Numbered from the stretch's first letter, positions 16,218-25,295 are shown. The stretch: 64,000 nucleotides of DNA from JAVBME01 sp031552765 (GCA_031552765.1 JAVBME010000010.1:1-64000); one strand, 5' to 3'. Numbers and translations: made by a program. The notes: generated by a model from the letters alone, not told the origin.

Positions 16218-17036
16218 TTAGCGTTGTTGTTTGACAAGTTCGCCATAACTGCCCGGCCGCCGGTCGCGAAATACGTGGATAAGGTCGCGTATGGCCTGCG
16301 TCTGCGTAAAATCCACCGCGCCGGTCACTATCTCTTCCTCACCGCCGCCTTCGGCGATTATCTCACCCCAGGGGTCGATAATGAGCGAATGGCCAAAATA
16401 TGTGCCCATAGGACTCGACCCTACCCGGTTGCAGGCGACCACAAACATCTGGTTTTCGATCGCCCGGGCGGTAAGAAGGGTCTTCCAGTGGTACAGCCGC
16501 GGGTCGGGGAAATCAGACACCACTATAAGCGCGTCCGCCCCCTTGAGGGCGTAAGTGCGCGACAGTTCGGCAAAACGTATATCGTAACAGATCATAAAGC
16601 CGAATTTGCCCAGTTCGGTATCGTATACCTCCGTCTTTGTCCCGTGCAAAAAGGGCACATGCTCGTCCATGTCGCTATACAGGTGCATTTTGCTGTAGTC
16701 GCCCACTATCTCGCCCTGGCGGTTTATAAGGAAAGTAGTGTTGCGCATGCCGTCCGGGAATTTGGTGGCGACCGAGCCGGCCACTATCCATACATCATGC
16801 TGCTTGGCGCACTCTTTCAGCACGCTTACAGATGGGCCGTCAAGCGGCTCCACATGTTTTTCCATTTCGTGGAACATCTTGTCGGAAAAACCACAGCTCC
16901 AGTCTTCCGGCAAGAGGAGCATATCCGGCCGGGCGGGCGCCGCCATCGCCTCGGCGATAAGCTCCCGGGCCCGCTTAAAGTTGTACTGGGGGTCGCAGAA
17001 TTTTATATCCGTCTGCAACATAGCGATATTTACCAT
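16218..17036 (-). CDS. Carbon-nitrogen hydrolase (nitrilase superfamily)
   Basis: A 272-residue amidase with the complete Glu-Lys-Cys triad: Glu44 in LLPEDWS, Lys116 in DYSKMHLYSDMDE, Cys150 in ICYDIRFAE. The pattern, with CYDIRFAE and the length, resembles omega-amidase (2-oxoglutaramate/2-oxosuccinamate hydrolases) more than N-carbamoylputrescine amidohydrolases, but substrate cannot be fixed. It starts 12 bases after the upstream carrier gene ends and stops 16 bases before the carbamoylase start, so carrier, amidase and carbamoylase are probably made together and degrade one imported amide. Confidence 0.88.
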   Translation of the reverse strand: MVNIAMLQTDIKFCDPQYNFKRARELIAEAMAAPARPDMLLLPEDWSCGFSDKMFHEMEKHVEPLDGPSVSVLKECAKQHDVWIVAGSVATKFPDGMRNTTFLINRQGEIVGDYSKMHLYSDMDEHVPFLHGTKTEVYDTELGKFGFMICYDIRFAELSRTYALKGADALIVVSDFPDPRLYHWKTLLTARAIENQMFVVACNRVGSSPMGTYFGHSLIIDPWGEIIAEGGGEEEIVTGAVDFTQTQAIRDLIHVFRDRRPGSYGELVKQQR

Positions 17037-17048
17037 AACTACCGCCTC

Positions 17049-18353
17049 CTACATCACATAAATTAGCGACCTGATAAGCACATAGACGATGGCCATCGCC
17101 GTTATCACCCAGCCGCTCAACAGGATGGATTTTAAGTCGGTGGAACGGGCCAGGCCCATTGAGCCAACGTTGTCCACTGTCGGGAAACAGAAAAAGGTTA
17201 TCTGGCAGCCGACCAGCACCACCAACGACCAGATGCCCATGTCGATGCTAAGCGCCGCCACCGTCGGCAAAAACAGGTCGTGTATGACCTTGGCCTGGGC
17301 CACGCCGGCGCCGGATATGCCAAAAACGCCGATAAGTGTCGCCACCATGAGGAACATCACCTTGCCGCCCATGTCCACCAGCGGTTTCATATAGTCGGCC
17401 AGCGCGGTGAACGCGCCGGATTCGGTAACAAAATTGAGGAAAGGGTCGAACAGGATGAACATAAAAAACATCCAATAAAACTTCGAACTGCCCTTGATGA
17501 CCGTCGCCAGTATGTCCACAAACTTCATGCCGGCGGCTTTGCCGGTAATGAGCGCGGCAAACAGCATGACCAAAATGGCGTAGGAAACCCCGGCCTTCAT
17601 CGCTATGCCGTAAACCAGCATGGCGGCCATTGTACCAAGGAAAGCAAAAGTAGCCCGTTTAATCTCCGGCGTCAGTTCAAAATCCTTCGTGCCGGCTATA
17701 TCTTCTTCATTATAAGACACTTTTCCTTCCGTCCGTTTCTGGATCCAGACCGCCGTATAATAAGTGCCTACCCACACGATGATGGCCAGCGGGATACCCG
17801 CCTGGATAAGGTATTCCGGGTAGGATATCTTGGTAAGGCCGATGATGGTCAGTACCGGCGGCACAAACGGCCCAAGGAAAAGGCCGGTGGCCGCGCCGCC
17901 GTGCAATATTATGCCCACAACGCTTGGCGTGACGCCAAGGCTGGCCAGTATCGGCAAAAGTATCGGCGCGAGGATAGCATTGGAGCCGGCCAGCGTGCCC
18001 AGCACGGAAACCAGCAGGGTACAGGTGAACATAGCCACAAGGTAGCCCTGCGACTTGGTTCTGACCTTAAATTTGTTTATTACCATATAGACGATGTTGT
18101 GCGCCACTTTAGTGTGTACAAGCACTTCGCCCAGGCCCGCGCCGGTTATGATGACAAAACCGATAAGCGCCAGGAAGGAGGACAAGGCCGCTTGAAAGGC
18201 CGCCCCCAGGGCGATGAGCGATTTACCTGTCAGCACCGCGCCCAAAATGACGCATAGCAGCACGGAAAAATTCATATCTTTGCCTTTGAGCATCAGCCAA
18301 ATGTACAAAAGCAGCGGGAGAAAACCCAAAATTGCCGGCAAACCAAAAATCAT
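17049..18353 (-). CDS. Ion-transporter superfamily carrier (NhaC/citrate-type permease)
   Basis: A 434-residue polytopic membrane protein with about eleven hydrophobic segments and two similar halves, as in the ion transporter superfamily. Residues such as TLAGSNAILAPILLPILASLGV, near 120-140, and HGGAATGLFLGPFVPPV form the re-entrant type segments. No exact family is certain; candidates are sodium-coupled carboxylate or amide uptake. AAGGGG precedes the ATG. It lies directly upstream of the nitrilase and carbamoylase genes and downstream of the RpiR regulator, so it probably imports the substrate for those enzymes. Confidence 0.75.
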   Translation of the reverse strand: MIFGLPAILGFLPLLLYIWLMLKGKDMNFSVLLCVILGAVLTGKSLIALGAAFQAALSSFLALIGFVIITGAGLGEVLVHTKVAHNIVYMVINKFKVRTKSQGYLVAMFTCTLLVSVLGTLAGSNAILAPILLPILASLGVTPSVVGIILHGGAATGLFLGPFVPPVLTIIGLTKISYPEYLIQAGIPLAIIVWVGTYYTAVWIQKRTEGKVSYNEEDIAGTKDFELTPEIKRATFAFLGTMAAMLVYGIAMKAGVSYAILVMLFAALITGKAAGMKFVDILATVIKGSSKFYWMFFMFILFDPFLNFVTESGAFTALADYMKPLVDMGGKVMFLMVATLIGVFGISGAGVAQAKVIHDLFLPTVAALSIDMGIWSLVVLVGCQITFFCFPTVDNVGSMGLARSTDLKSILLSGWVITAMAIVYVLIRSLIYVM

Positions 18354-18446
18354 AATACCACCCCTTAATACAGTATCACTCCCAACAGAAAGAGCCTGAA
18401 AAAACCAAAAACTTCAGCATCCCCCCTCATATAACCGGCTAAAACG

Positions 18447-19322
18447 CTAATCGAATTTTTTATAATAGCAGCGGGCCGCTGTTTCCAGCTCTTCCAACCG
18501 GGCCAAGCGTTTAGCGAGCCCTTTGGTGTTTTTAGCCACGTCGCGCAGCAGCAGGTTGAAAAACAAAAGCGGCGTGCTGTAAATATCAAAAATTGAGGAA
18601 ACCGTTATCGGCACCACCAGGCACGGCTTGCCAAAAGAAGCCAGCGGCGACATGGCCGAATCGGTAACCGCCGCGATATCAAACCCCGCCGCCTTAAGTT
18701 CCTCCAGCTTTTCCACCAGCGCCCGCGGGTAACGGGGAAAGGCCACTGCCAGCACCAGCGTGTTTTTCGCCTCAGCCAGAGGCAAAATATCCCAGCTCAG
18801 CTGCCCCGGCGTAAGCTGTACAACGTCGCCCCTTATCTTGCCCAGGACATAGGCGACATAAGGCAGCAAAGTGGCCGACATGCGGGCCGACAGCAAAACC
18901 ACGCGCTGCGCTTTGGCGATTTTATCCACCAGTTCCTGATAGGCCGGCTGCGCAAGCACACGCGGCAGGCTGTTTATATTCTCTTGCTCCATCTGCAATA
19001 TGCTTCTTACATGTTCGCTATTTTTGTCGCCGGCAAAATATTCCAGCCTTTGCGGCGCTGTTATTTCTTTGCCCACCATTTTTTGCAAAGCCTGCAAAAA
19101 ATCATTGAACCCTTTATAGCCAAGAGCCGCACAAAAACGCGACACACTGCCCTGGCTGACCCCCACCTCGGCAGCCATGGCCGCGGCGGTCATGAACAGT
19201 ACCTTCATGTGGTTTCCTTCTAGGTAACGCGCTATTTTTTCATACGTAGGCGTTTCACCGGCCAACGCGCCCATCCTTGCCAGCAATCCGGCTAAATCAC
19301 GCTTTTCCACTGCCTCTGCCAA
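18447..19322 (-). CDS. MurR/RpiR family transcriptional regulator
   Basis: A 291-residue regulator: an N-terminal HTH_6 domain (about 1-85, with MTAAAMAAEVGVSQGSVSRFCAALGYKGFNDF) and a C-terminal SIS domain (about 125-265, with VVLLSARMSATLLPYVAYVL) that usually binds phosphosugars, although several relatives respond to other metabolites. Start is a TTG at 19322, eight bases after AAGGAGG. Two 18-base direct repeats lie just upstream, suggesting self-control and control of the carrier-nitrilase-carbamoylase genes that follow after 92 bases. The link of an RpiR protein to amide rather than sugar use is worth noting. Confidence 0.9.
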   Translation of the reverse strand: MAEAVEKRDLAGLLARMGALAGETPTYEKIARYLEGNHMKVLFMTAAAMAAEVGVSQGSVSRFCAALGYKGFNDFLQALQKMVGKEITAPQRLEYFAGDKNSEHVRSILQMEQENINSLPRVLAQPAYQELVDKIAKAQRVVLLSARMSATLLPYVAYVLGKIRGDVVQLTPGQLSWDILPLAEAKNTLVLAVAFPRYPRALVEKLEELKAAGFDIAAVTDSAMSPLASFGKPCLVVPITVSSIFDIYSTPLLFFNLLLRDVAKNTKGLAKRLARLEELETAARCYYKKFD

Positions 19323-19342
19323 AAAAGTTACCTCCTTTTAAA

Positions 19343-19390
19343 TTAATGAAACCATTCTTTTCGTAATAAAAATTGATGAAATCATTCTTT
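19343..19390. promoter_or_regulatory. Tandem candidate RpiR operators, 30-bp period
   Basis: TTAATGAAACCATTCTTT at 19343-19360 and TTGATGAAATCATTCTTT at 19373-19390 differ at two positions and start exactly 30 bases apart, so they lie on the same helical face. Each has an internal ATGA/TCAT-like dyad. They sit 21-68 bases upstream of the rpiR start codon. Confidence 0.6.
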
Positions 19391-19526
19391 AAACGGTAAA
19401 AAAATAGCCCTGCGCACAGGAAGACTTTTCTTTTTTTAAAAATAACATAATCTCGGCAAATTTGTCAATCTCCATACGCAAATAAATGCAGATTTATTTG
19501 ATATTTTAGCAAAATAAAAACCATCA

Positions 19527-19553
19527 GGCGGGATGCGTATAACGCATCCCGCC
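19527..19553 (-). terminator. Terminator after the M20 peptidase gene
   Basis: GGCGGGATGCG and CGCATCCCGCC form an 11-base-pair stem with a five-base loop, followed on the minus strand by TGATGGTTTTTATTTT. It closes the two-gene DcuC-like/peptidase unit. Confidence 0.85.
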
Positions 19554-19564
19554 CGCAACCAGAC

Positions 19565-20683
19565 CTATTTCCCCGCCGCTGTTTTCACTATCTCCAGCAC
19601 CCAGGCGGCAGCGTCATATAAATCTTTTTCCAATATATATTCTTCCTTGGTATGTACATTGGCCATGCCCACGCCAAGCACTGCGCACGGCACGCCGTAA
19701 GTATTGAAAAAGTTGGCGTCGCTGCCGCCGCCGGTACCGGTGACCGACACCGGCAGGCCGAGTTTTTCCGCCGCCGCGGCCGCCAGTTTGATGGCAGGCA
19801 GGTCGTTGGGCAGTTTATAGGGCGAGTAGGCTTTTTTAACTTCGACATCCACCGTCACGCCTTCGGCTGCCGCCCCATCTTTAAATACACGGCAGAAATC
19901 CACCGTCAGTTTGTCTAGTTTTTCCTGTACCAGGCTGCGCGTTTCTGCGGTTATCTCCACCAGGTCGGGCACTACGTTGGTCGCAGTACCGCCCTTTATG
20001 ACGCCCACGTTGCAGGTGGTCTCCTCGTCCACCCGGCCCGGCGGCAGTTTTGCCATTATTTTACCGGCAACCACAATGGCGTTTATCCCCTTTTCCGGCG
20101 CCAAGCCGGCGTGCGCCGTTTTGCCGTGCACCTTCACCAACACTTTATTTTGCCCCGGCGCGGCGTTTATTATCTTGCCCGGGCTGCCGCTGGAATCGAG
20201 CGCATAACCAAAATCCGCTTTGAGCAGCTCTTTATCCATGTTTTTCGAGCCGTTTACCCCGCCTTCTTCGGCAACAGTAAATACCACCTGTATAGCGCCG
20301 TGCGGCATATTATTTTCTTTTAACACCCGTAGAGTTTCCAGTATGGCTACCACCCCGGCCTTGTCGTCCGCGCCAAGCACGGTCGTGCCGTCCGACTTTA
20401 TCACGCCGTCTTTAAGCACCGGTTTGATACCGGCGCACGGCTCCACGCAATCCATATGCGCGGACAGCATTATAGTAGGCGCCTCAGTGTTTCCGGGGAA
20501 ATTAGCGACAAGGTTGCCGCAGTTGCCGCCGATACGCTCGCCCGCTTTGTCCTCCGTGACTGTACAGCCAAGCTCGCCCAGGCGTCTGGCCAAAAGGTCG
20601 CCTATTTCCCGTTCCTGCCTGCTTGTGCAAGTAACCCCGACAAGTTCGAAGAACTCTTCCAGCACTCTTTTTTTGTCTATCAT
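19565..20683 (-). CDS. M20 family peptidase, PepT-like
   Basis: A 372-residue di-zinc exopeptidase of the PepT-like M20B branch. Metal and catalytic motifs are LSAHMDCVEPC, LGADDKAGVVAILETLR and FTVAEEGGVNGSKNM, with the dimerisation-domain histidine in HGKTAHAGLAPEKGINA and the late GGGSDANFFNTYGVP. Cytoplasmic, with no signal peptide. AAGGAG lies before the ATG. It starts 22 bases after the DcuC-like carrier gene ends, and both share the terminator at 19527-19553. It may cleave small peptides or acyl amino acids brought in by that carrier; the exact substrate is not readable. Confidence 0.87.
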   Translation of the reverse strand: MIDKKRVLEEFFELVGVTCTSRQEREIGDLLARRLGELGCTVTEDKAGERIGGNCGNLVANFPGNTEAPTIMLSAHMDCVEPCAGIKPVLKDGVIKSDGTTVLGADDKAGVVAILETLRVLKENNMPHGAIQVVFTVAEEGGVNGSKNMDKELLKADFGYALDSSGSPGKIINAAPGQNKVLVKVHGKTAHAGLAPEKGINAIVVAGKIMAKLPPGRVDEETTCNVGVIKGGTATNVVPDLVEITAETRSLVQEKLDKLTVDFCRVFKDGAAAEGVTVDVEVKKAYSPYKLPNDLPAIKLAAAAAEKLGLPVSVTGTGGGSDANFFNTYGVPCAVLGVGMANVHTKEEYILEKDLYDAAAWVLEIVKTAAGK

Positions 20684-20705
20684 GCCAAGAAACTCCTTTC
20701 CTTCA

Positions 20706-21986
20706 TCAAAATACTAACATAAATGTTATCACGCCAAGAAGCATGGGTAAAGCGTTGCGTTTGGCCAAATCCATCGGGTTGGCGCCGGCCAGTTGCGCGC
20801 AAATGATGGCCGCCCCGGCTACCGGCGACATGGAGCGTCCAATAGCGCCGGTCATCTGCGCCATAGAACCCAGATCCATTATGCTCATGCCGAACTGGGC
20901 CGCATGCGGCGTTATAGCGCCGTTAAAAGCGAGCGCCGCCGCGTCGCCAGAGCCGGAAAGTATGGCGATAATGAACGGGCCGAAAGCGCCGGCCAGCTTG
21001 GCCACAGACTCCGAGCCTTTCATTATCTCGATAAGTGCTTTGGTCAGGCCGATGGTCTGCATACCCTGCGTAAATACCGCCGCCGCTATAATAAGGCCGA
21101 TAACCCCGGCATAAGCGCTGCCCATGCCTTCAAAAAACTGTTTGGTCACTTCCTGCGGGTTTGCCAAAGACACTATGATAGCCAACACGCTGCCGATGAG
21201 CATAGCAGCCTGTACTGTAACGGCCGGCGTCAGGCCGAGCTGTTTGCTGCCGGTGACTAAAAGAACCAGCGGCACCATGGGAATTATCGCCTTGATGAAA
21301 TTGACGCCCTTGTGCTGCTCATCCGCGCCCTCCACCGCTTTGGCTCGTTCGGCGCTCGGCCCTTCTTTTTTGAAGATGGATATGGCCGTCAAAGCCAATA
21401 CCACTACCAAAGAGGCGCCGATAGCAGCCGGCGTCTCATTGGCGATAACTGTCATGACGTCGACATTGGCCAGTTTGGCGACAAAAGGATTGTGCGAAGT
21501 ACCCGGGCTTATCGCGCTGCCCCAGGTTCCGGCCAGCACCGCGCTGCCTGCCATGGCCGGGTGTACGCCCGCGCTGATGAGCGTCGGAATGAGGATAGCG
21601 CCCACCGCCGCGGCACAGCCGGCTGCGCTGGGAATGGCAATGTTTATCCACCAGGTTATCAGTATAGCCATAGGTATAAGGATAATCTTAAACTTCGTTA
21701 TCACTGATGATATGGAAGTAACAAGATGTTTGTCACATTCGGTATACTTCATGACAAAAGAAAAACCCATTACCGAGCAGATAGTGGGTACGAGGGTGGC
21801 ATGCACCATGGTATTGGAAAATCCGGTCATCGCGGCGCTGAGGTTCCCGCCGGCAAAACACATCAGGGCCCCGGCGGCGAACAGCACCATACGCGCTTCA
21901 TAGCGCTTGATAATAGCCGCAAAAGCGGCAATGACAATTACCAGGCCGAGCACAGTCATCATAAAATACCAACTCCATTTCTTCAT
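20706..21986 (-). CDS. DcuC-like C4-dicarboxylate carrier
   Basis: A 426-residue inner-membrane protein with 11-12 hydrophobic segments of the anaerobic C4-dicarboxylate carrier DcuC type (ion transporter superfamily). Characteristic blocks are SAAGCAAAVGAILIPTLISAGVHPAMAGSAVLAGTWGSAISPGTSHNPFVAKLA around 118-170 and SGSGDAAALAFNGAITPHAAQFG near 340, followed by GRSMSPVAGAAIICA. Such proteins exchange fumarate/succinate, but many relatives serve other acids. The ribosome site before its ATG is weak. It is divergent from the AbgA-like gene across 241 bases and cotranscribed with the M20 peptidase. Confidence 0.82.
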   Translation of the reverse strand: MKKWSWYFMMTVLGLVIVIAAFAAIIKRYEARMVLFAAGALMCFAGGNLSAAMTGFSNTMVHATLVPTICSVMGFSFVMKYTECDKHLVTSISSVITKFKIILIPMAILITWWINIAIPSAAGCAAAVGAILIPTLISAGVHPAMAGSAVLAGTWGSAISPGTSHNPFVAKLANVDVMTVIANETPAAIGASLVVVLALTAISIFKKEGPSAERAKAVEGADEQHKGVNFIKAIIPMVPLVLLVTGSKQLGLTPAVTVQAAMLIGSVLAIIVSLANPQEVTKQFFEGMGSAYAGVIGLIIAAAVFTQGMQTIGLTKALIEIMKGSESVAKLAGAFGPFIIAILSGSGDAAALAFNGAITPHAAQFGMSIMDLGSMAQMTGAIGRSMSPVAGAAIICAQLAGANPMDLAKRNALPMLLGVITFMLVF

Positions 21987-22042
21987 TTGTTTATATCATT
22001 CCGCTGTTGGCCGGCAGCGAAAGATAACAAAAACAGATATCA

Positions 22043-22055
22043 GAAATCATTTTTA
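22043..22055. promoter_or_regulatory. Possible additional RpiR half-site between divergent genes
   Basis: GAAATCATTTTTA matches the core GAAATCATTCTTT of the operator repeats at 19.3 kb except for C to T and the last base. It lies in the 241-base gap between the DcuC-like and AbgA-like genes. One short match is weak evidence; nothing else clear is seen in this gap. Confidence 0.25.
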
Positions 22056-22227
22056 TTGATTGGTTTTGTAGTTTGATTATAACACAAATCTGCCGGCGCG
22101 TTGAGCAATCTTTGCAAAAACGGCAGTTGCAAGAAAATACATCCGCCAATCCTTTTTTTCTCCGAATTGCCATACTTAATCAGTCTATGCTATCATTTAA
22201 ACATAGACTAAATGGAGGTGTGCCACC

Positions 22228-23544
22228 ATGAGCAACCTGGACAAAGAAATAAACACCCTGGCCGATAAACTGAAAGAAATTACCATAAAGAGGCGGCGCG
22301 ACTTGCATAAACACGCCGAATCGGCCTGGACGGAATTCCGTACCGCCGCTTTCGTGGCGGATACCCTGACCGGGCTTGGCTATCAGGTTATGGCCGGCGG
22401 CGAAGTCATTGAAGAAAGCGCCATGATGGGACTGCCGCCTGCCAAAGACCTGGAAGCGCACATGCAGCGGGCTATAGCCCAGGGCGCCGGCGCCAAATGG
22501 GTGGAAAAAATGAAAGGCGGCAAGACCGGCGTAGTAGGTATAATGAACTTTGCCAAACCCGGCCCCACAGTAGGCCTCCGCTTCGATATGGACTGCAACG
22601 ACGCCAGCGAAACGTCCGACGCCAAACACCGGCCCAATATAGAAGGTTTTGCTTCGATAAATAAAGGCTGCATGCACGCCTGCGGCCATGATGGTCATAC
22701 CGCCGTCGGCCTGGCTGTCGCCGAGATACTCGCCGGGCTTAAAGGCCAACTGGCCGGCACTGTAAAACTGGTCTTCCAGCCGGCGGAAGAAGGGGTGCGC
22801 GGGGCGCGCGCCATGGTAGAAAAAGGCATCGTGGACGACGTCGACTACATGCTGGGCGCTCATTTTGGCTTCAAAGCCGACAGCACCGGCTCCTATTGCT
22901 GCAATGTACGCGGCTTTCTTGCCACAAGTAAATTTGACGCCGACTTTACCGGCCTTTCCGCCCACGCCGGCGCGGCGCCGGAAGAAGGCAAAAACGCCCT
23001 GTTGGCGGCGGCCTGCGCTGCGCTCAACCTGCATGCCATTTCCCGCCACGGCAAGGGCGTATCTCGTATAAACGTAGGCGTTTTGAATGCCGGCAGCGGG
23101 CGCAACGTTTTACCGTCCAATGCCGTACTGAAGCTGGAAACGCGCGGCGGCGCCAGCGCAATCAACCAATATATGGCCGAACAATCTGAACGCATAATAA
23201 AAGCGGCGGCCGACATGTATGACGTCAAGGTCGCCATCTCCGAAATGGGCGGCGCGGCCGGCGGCAACAACAGCCCTGAACTCTCCATGCGCCTGGCGGC
23301 CATAGCCGAGCGCCTCGGTATTTTCAACAAAATCATCCCGGACGTAGATTTTGGCGCCAGCGAAGACTATTCTTACTTTATGGAACGCGTACAGCAAAAA
23401 GGCGGTCAGGCCGCTTATGTCATGGTGGGCGCCAACCTGGCCGCGGGGCATCATGACACCCAGTTTGACTTTGACGAAGAAGCGCTCGGTTTGGCGACCA
23501 AGGTTATCGCCTCTTCCGCCGCCGACCTTTTGCAGGGAGAATAA
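22228..23544 (+). CDS. M20D amidohydrolase, AbgA-like
   Basis: A 438-residue zinc amidohydrolase close to AbgA (p-aminobenzoyl-glutamate hydrolase subunit A) and other M20D amidases. Visible metal motifs are RRRDLHKHAESAWTEFRT at the start, LRFDMDCNDASE, CMHACGHDGHTAVGL and VFQPAEEGVRGARAM, with HFGFKADSTG later. The insertion about 65-105 is typical of AbgA. A good GGAGGTG precedes the ATG. AbgA normally works with AbgB; none is next door, but the next gene, two bases downstream, is a carbamoylase-type M20 enzyme, so the two may act in sequence on acylated or carbamoylated amino acids. Confidence 0.85.
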   Translation: MSNLDKEINTLADKLKEITIKRRRDLHKHAESAWTEFRTAAFVADTLTGLGYQVMAGGEVIEESAMMGLPPAKDLEAHMQRAIAQGAGAKWVEKMKGGKTGVVGIMNFAKPGPTVGLRFDMDCNDASETSDAKHRPNIEGFASINKGCMHACGHDGHTAVGLAVAEILAGLKGQLAGTVKLVFQPAEEGVRGARAMVEKGIVDDVDYMLGAHFGFKADSTGSYCCNVRGFLATSKFDADFTGLSAHAGAAPEEGKNALLAAACAALNLHAISRHGKGVSRINVGVLNAGSGRNVLPSNAVLKLETRGGASAINQYMAEQSERIIKAAADMYDVKVAISEMGGAAGGNNSPELSMRLAAIAERLGIFNKIIPDVDFGASEDYSYFMERVQQKGGQAAYVMVGANLAAGHHDTQFDFDEEALGLATKVIASSAADLLQGE

Positions 23545-23546
23545 GC

Positions 23547-24785
23547 ATGATAAACAAAGAGCGGCTGGCCAGGAACTTTTCTGCCATCATATCATTTTCC
23601 GCCCCGGGCGAAGGCGTTACCCGCCTAGCCTTCAGTGATGAAGACTGGGCCGCCCGTCAATTCATCCTGGATGAGATGACCAAAGCCGGCCTGTCTATAA
23701 CCGTCGACCCGTTCGGCAATATCACAGGCAGGCGCAAAGGCTCATACCCTGATCTGCCAGCGGTCATGCTTGGTTCGCACATAGACAGTGTCCCGGCCGG
23801 CGGTAATTTTGACGGCGTAGCCGGCATACTCACAGCACTGGAAGTGATACATGCCTTAGCGGAAGAAAAATTTCCCAACCATCATCCTATTGAAATAACC
23901 CTTTTTATGGCGGAAGAGTCCAGCCGTTTTGGCGTAGCGACCCTTGGCAGCAAGGCTATGACCGGGCAGCTTTCCGCCGAAGAGTTGAAGAAAATAGCCG
24001 ACAAGGACGGCAATACCCTCTATAGTGTGCTGACTGCGCGCGGTCTTAAACCAGACAACATCAAAAACGCTGTTTACAAAAAACCGCTCAAGGCTTTTCT
24101 CGAGCTGCACATCGAACAAGGAAAAGTGCTGGAAACCACCGGCGATAAAATCGGCGTGGTAACAGGCATCGCCGCGCCTACCCGCCTGAAAGCGCTTATC
24201 CACGGCCACGCCGACCATTCCGGCGCTACGCCCATGAACATGAGAAAAGACGGCCTGGCAGCGGCCGCGCAAATCATCCTCCTGGTGGAAGACCTGGCGA
24301 AAAATATCGGCCAGTCCTGCGTCGGCACAGTCGGCGTAGTAAAAGCCCAACCTAACGTGATGAACGTCATACCAGGCGAAGTGGAGTTGGGCATAGACTT
24401 AAGGAGCATACATAAAGACGCCAAAACCACCCTGGCCGGCGAAGTAAAAGCGGTCATCGCCGATGTGGCCAAACAACGCGGCCTTGACATTGCCATAAGC
24501 GTCATCAGTGATGATGAGCCTGTAGTGTTGCCGGAAAGCATGACTGATTTTCTCTCTGACATATGCGACGACCTGAACATAAAACACATAAAGATGCCCA
24601 GCGGCGCCGGGCACGACGCTATGCACATGGCGATGCTTGCCTCTACCGGCATGCTCTTTATACCCTGCAAAGGCGGCATCAGCCACCACAAAGACGAATA
24701 CGCCGACATGGACGACATAGTCCGCGGCGCTGAAGTCCTACTGCTGGCGGTTAAAAAACTGTCCATGCAGGAAACAAAACTATAA
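23547..24785 (+). CDS. M20 N-carbamoyl-L-amino acid hydrolase / allantoate amidohydrolase
   Basis: A 412-residue zinc amidohydrolase, paralogue of the enzyme at 14945-16201. Motifs: LGSHIDSVPAGGNFDGVAGI, FMAEESSRFGVATLGSKAMTG, LELHIEQGKVLE, GHADHSGATPMNMRKDGLAAAA, and the late MPSGAGHDAMHMA with GGISHHKDEYADMDD. All expected metal ligands are present. It follows the AbgA-like gene with a two-base gap and is closed by a terminator at 24796. Members act on N-carbamoyl amino acids or allantoate; here the absence of allantoinase or hydantoinase genes in the window favours carbamoyl amino acids, as inference. Confidence 0.87.
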   Translation: MINKERLARNFSAIISFSAPGEGVTRLAFSDEDWAARQFILDEMTKAGLSITVDPFGNITGRRKGSYPDLPAVMLGSHIDSVPAGGNFDGVAGILTALEVIHALAEEKFPNHHPIEITLFMAEESSRFGVATLGSKAMTGQLSAEELKKIADKDGNTLYSVLTARGLKPDNIKNAVYKKPLKAFLELHIEQGKVLETTGDKIGVVTGIAAPTRLKALIHGHADHSGATPMNMRKDGLAAAAQIILLVEDLAKNIGQSCVGTVGVVKAQPNVMNVIPGEVELGIDLRSIHKDAKTTLAGEVKAVIADVAKQRGLDIAISVISDDEPVVLPESMTDFLSDICDDLNIKHIKMPSGAGHDAMHMAMLASTGMLFIPCKGGISHHKDEYADMDDIVRGAEVLLLAVKKLSMQETKL

Positions 24786-24795
24786 CCTAATGCCG

Positions 24796-24826
24796 CAGCC
24801 CCACGCATTATAAATGCGCGGGGCTG
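24796..24826 (+). terminator. Terminator after the AbgA/carbamoylase pair
   Basis: CAGCCCC-A-CGCATT pairs with AATGCG-C-GGGGCTG around loop ATA, followed by TTTT. It lies between convergent genes and probably also serves the small exporter gene at 24840. Confidence 0.75.
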
Positions 24827-24839
24827 TTTTGCATAGACT

Positions 24840-25295
24840 TTATATCACCGCATAACTCAGGCTGAGTATTACCAGACCTGCGACAAGATTGCCGGCGACA
24901 ATAGCGAGAAACGCTTTAGTCGTCTGTAATTCCAGCACGGAGGAAATAACCGCTCCTGACCAGATGCCTGTCCCCGGCAAAGGGATGGCGACAAAGATAA
25001 AAACGCCCCAGTAACCATATCTTTCCACGACCGTCGATTTTTGCATGGAACGGTCGATAAATTTTTCAAATATACGGCGGACGCTTGGCAGGTTCTTCAG
25101 GCAGTGCATAAAAGGGCTCAAAAGTTTTATCACCAGCAGCGCCGGCAAAGTGGAAAAAACATAGCACAGCCAGAAGGTAGGCCACATCGGCATGCCAAAG
25201 CTCAAACCTACCGGTATTGCCCCTTTAAGCTCTATGAGCGGCAGCATAGACATAAACGCTACTGACAATACCTGCGCAATAGATACATCCTGCAC
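24840..25295 (-). CDS. COG2426 small multidrug export family membrane protein
   Basis: A 151-residue protein with four hydrophobic segments, matching the putative small multidrug export family (COG2426). Typical are LPLIELKGAIPVGLSFGMP near residue 20 and VAIPLPGTGIWSGAVISSVLEL near 102, with a basic helix between (RRIFEKFIDRSM). The family name comes from weak experimental hints, and true substrate and direction are unknown. It is transcribed alone, divergent from the chemoreceptor gene. Confidence 0.8.
   Translation of the reverse strand: MQDVSIAQVLSVAFMSMLPLIELKGAIPVGLSFGMPMWPTFWLCYVFSTLPALLVIKLLSPFMHCLKNLPSVRRIFEKFIDRSMQKSTVVERYGYWGVFIFVAIPLPGTGIWSGAVISSVLELQTTKAFLAIVAGNLVAGLVILSLSYAVI

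Noticed and set aside
15543..17066. 507-codon open frame opposite carbamoylase and nitrilase
   Set aside because: It spans two well-supported minus-strand genes with intact catalytic motifs and has none itself.
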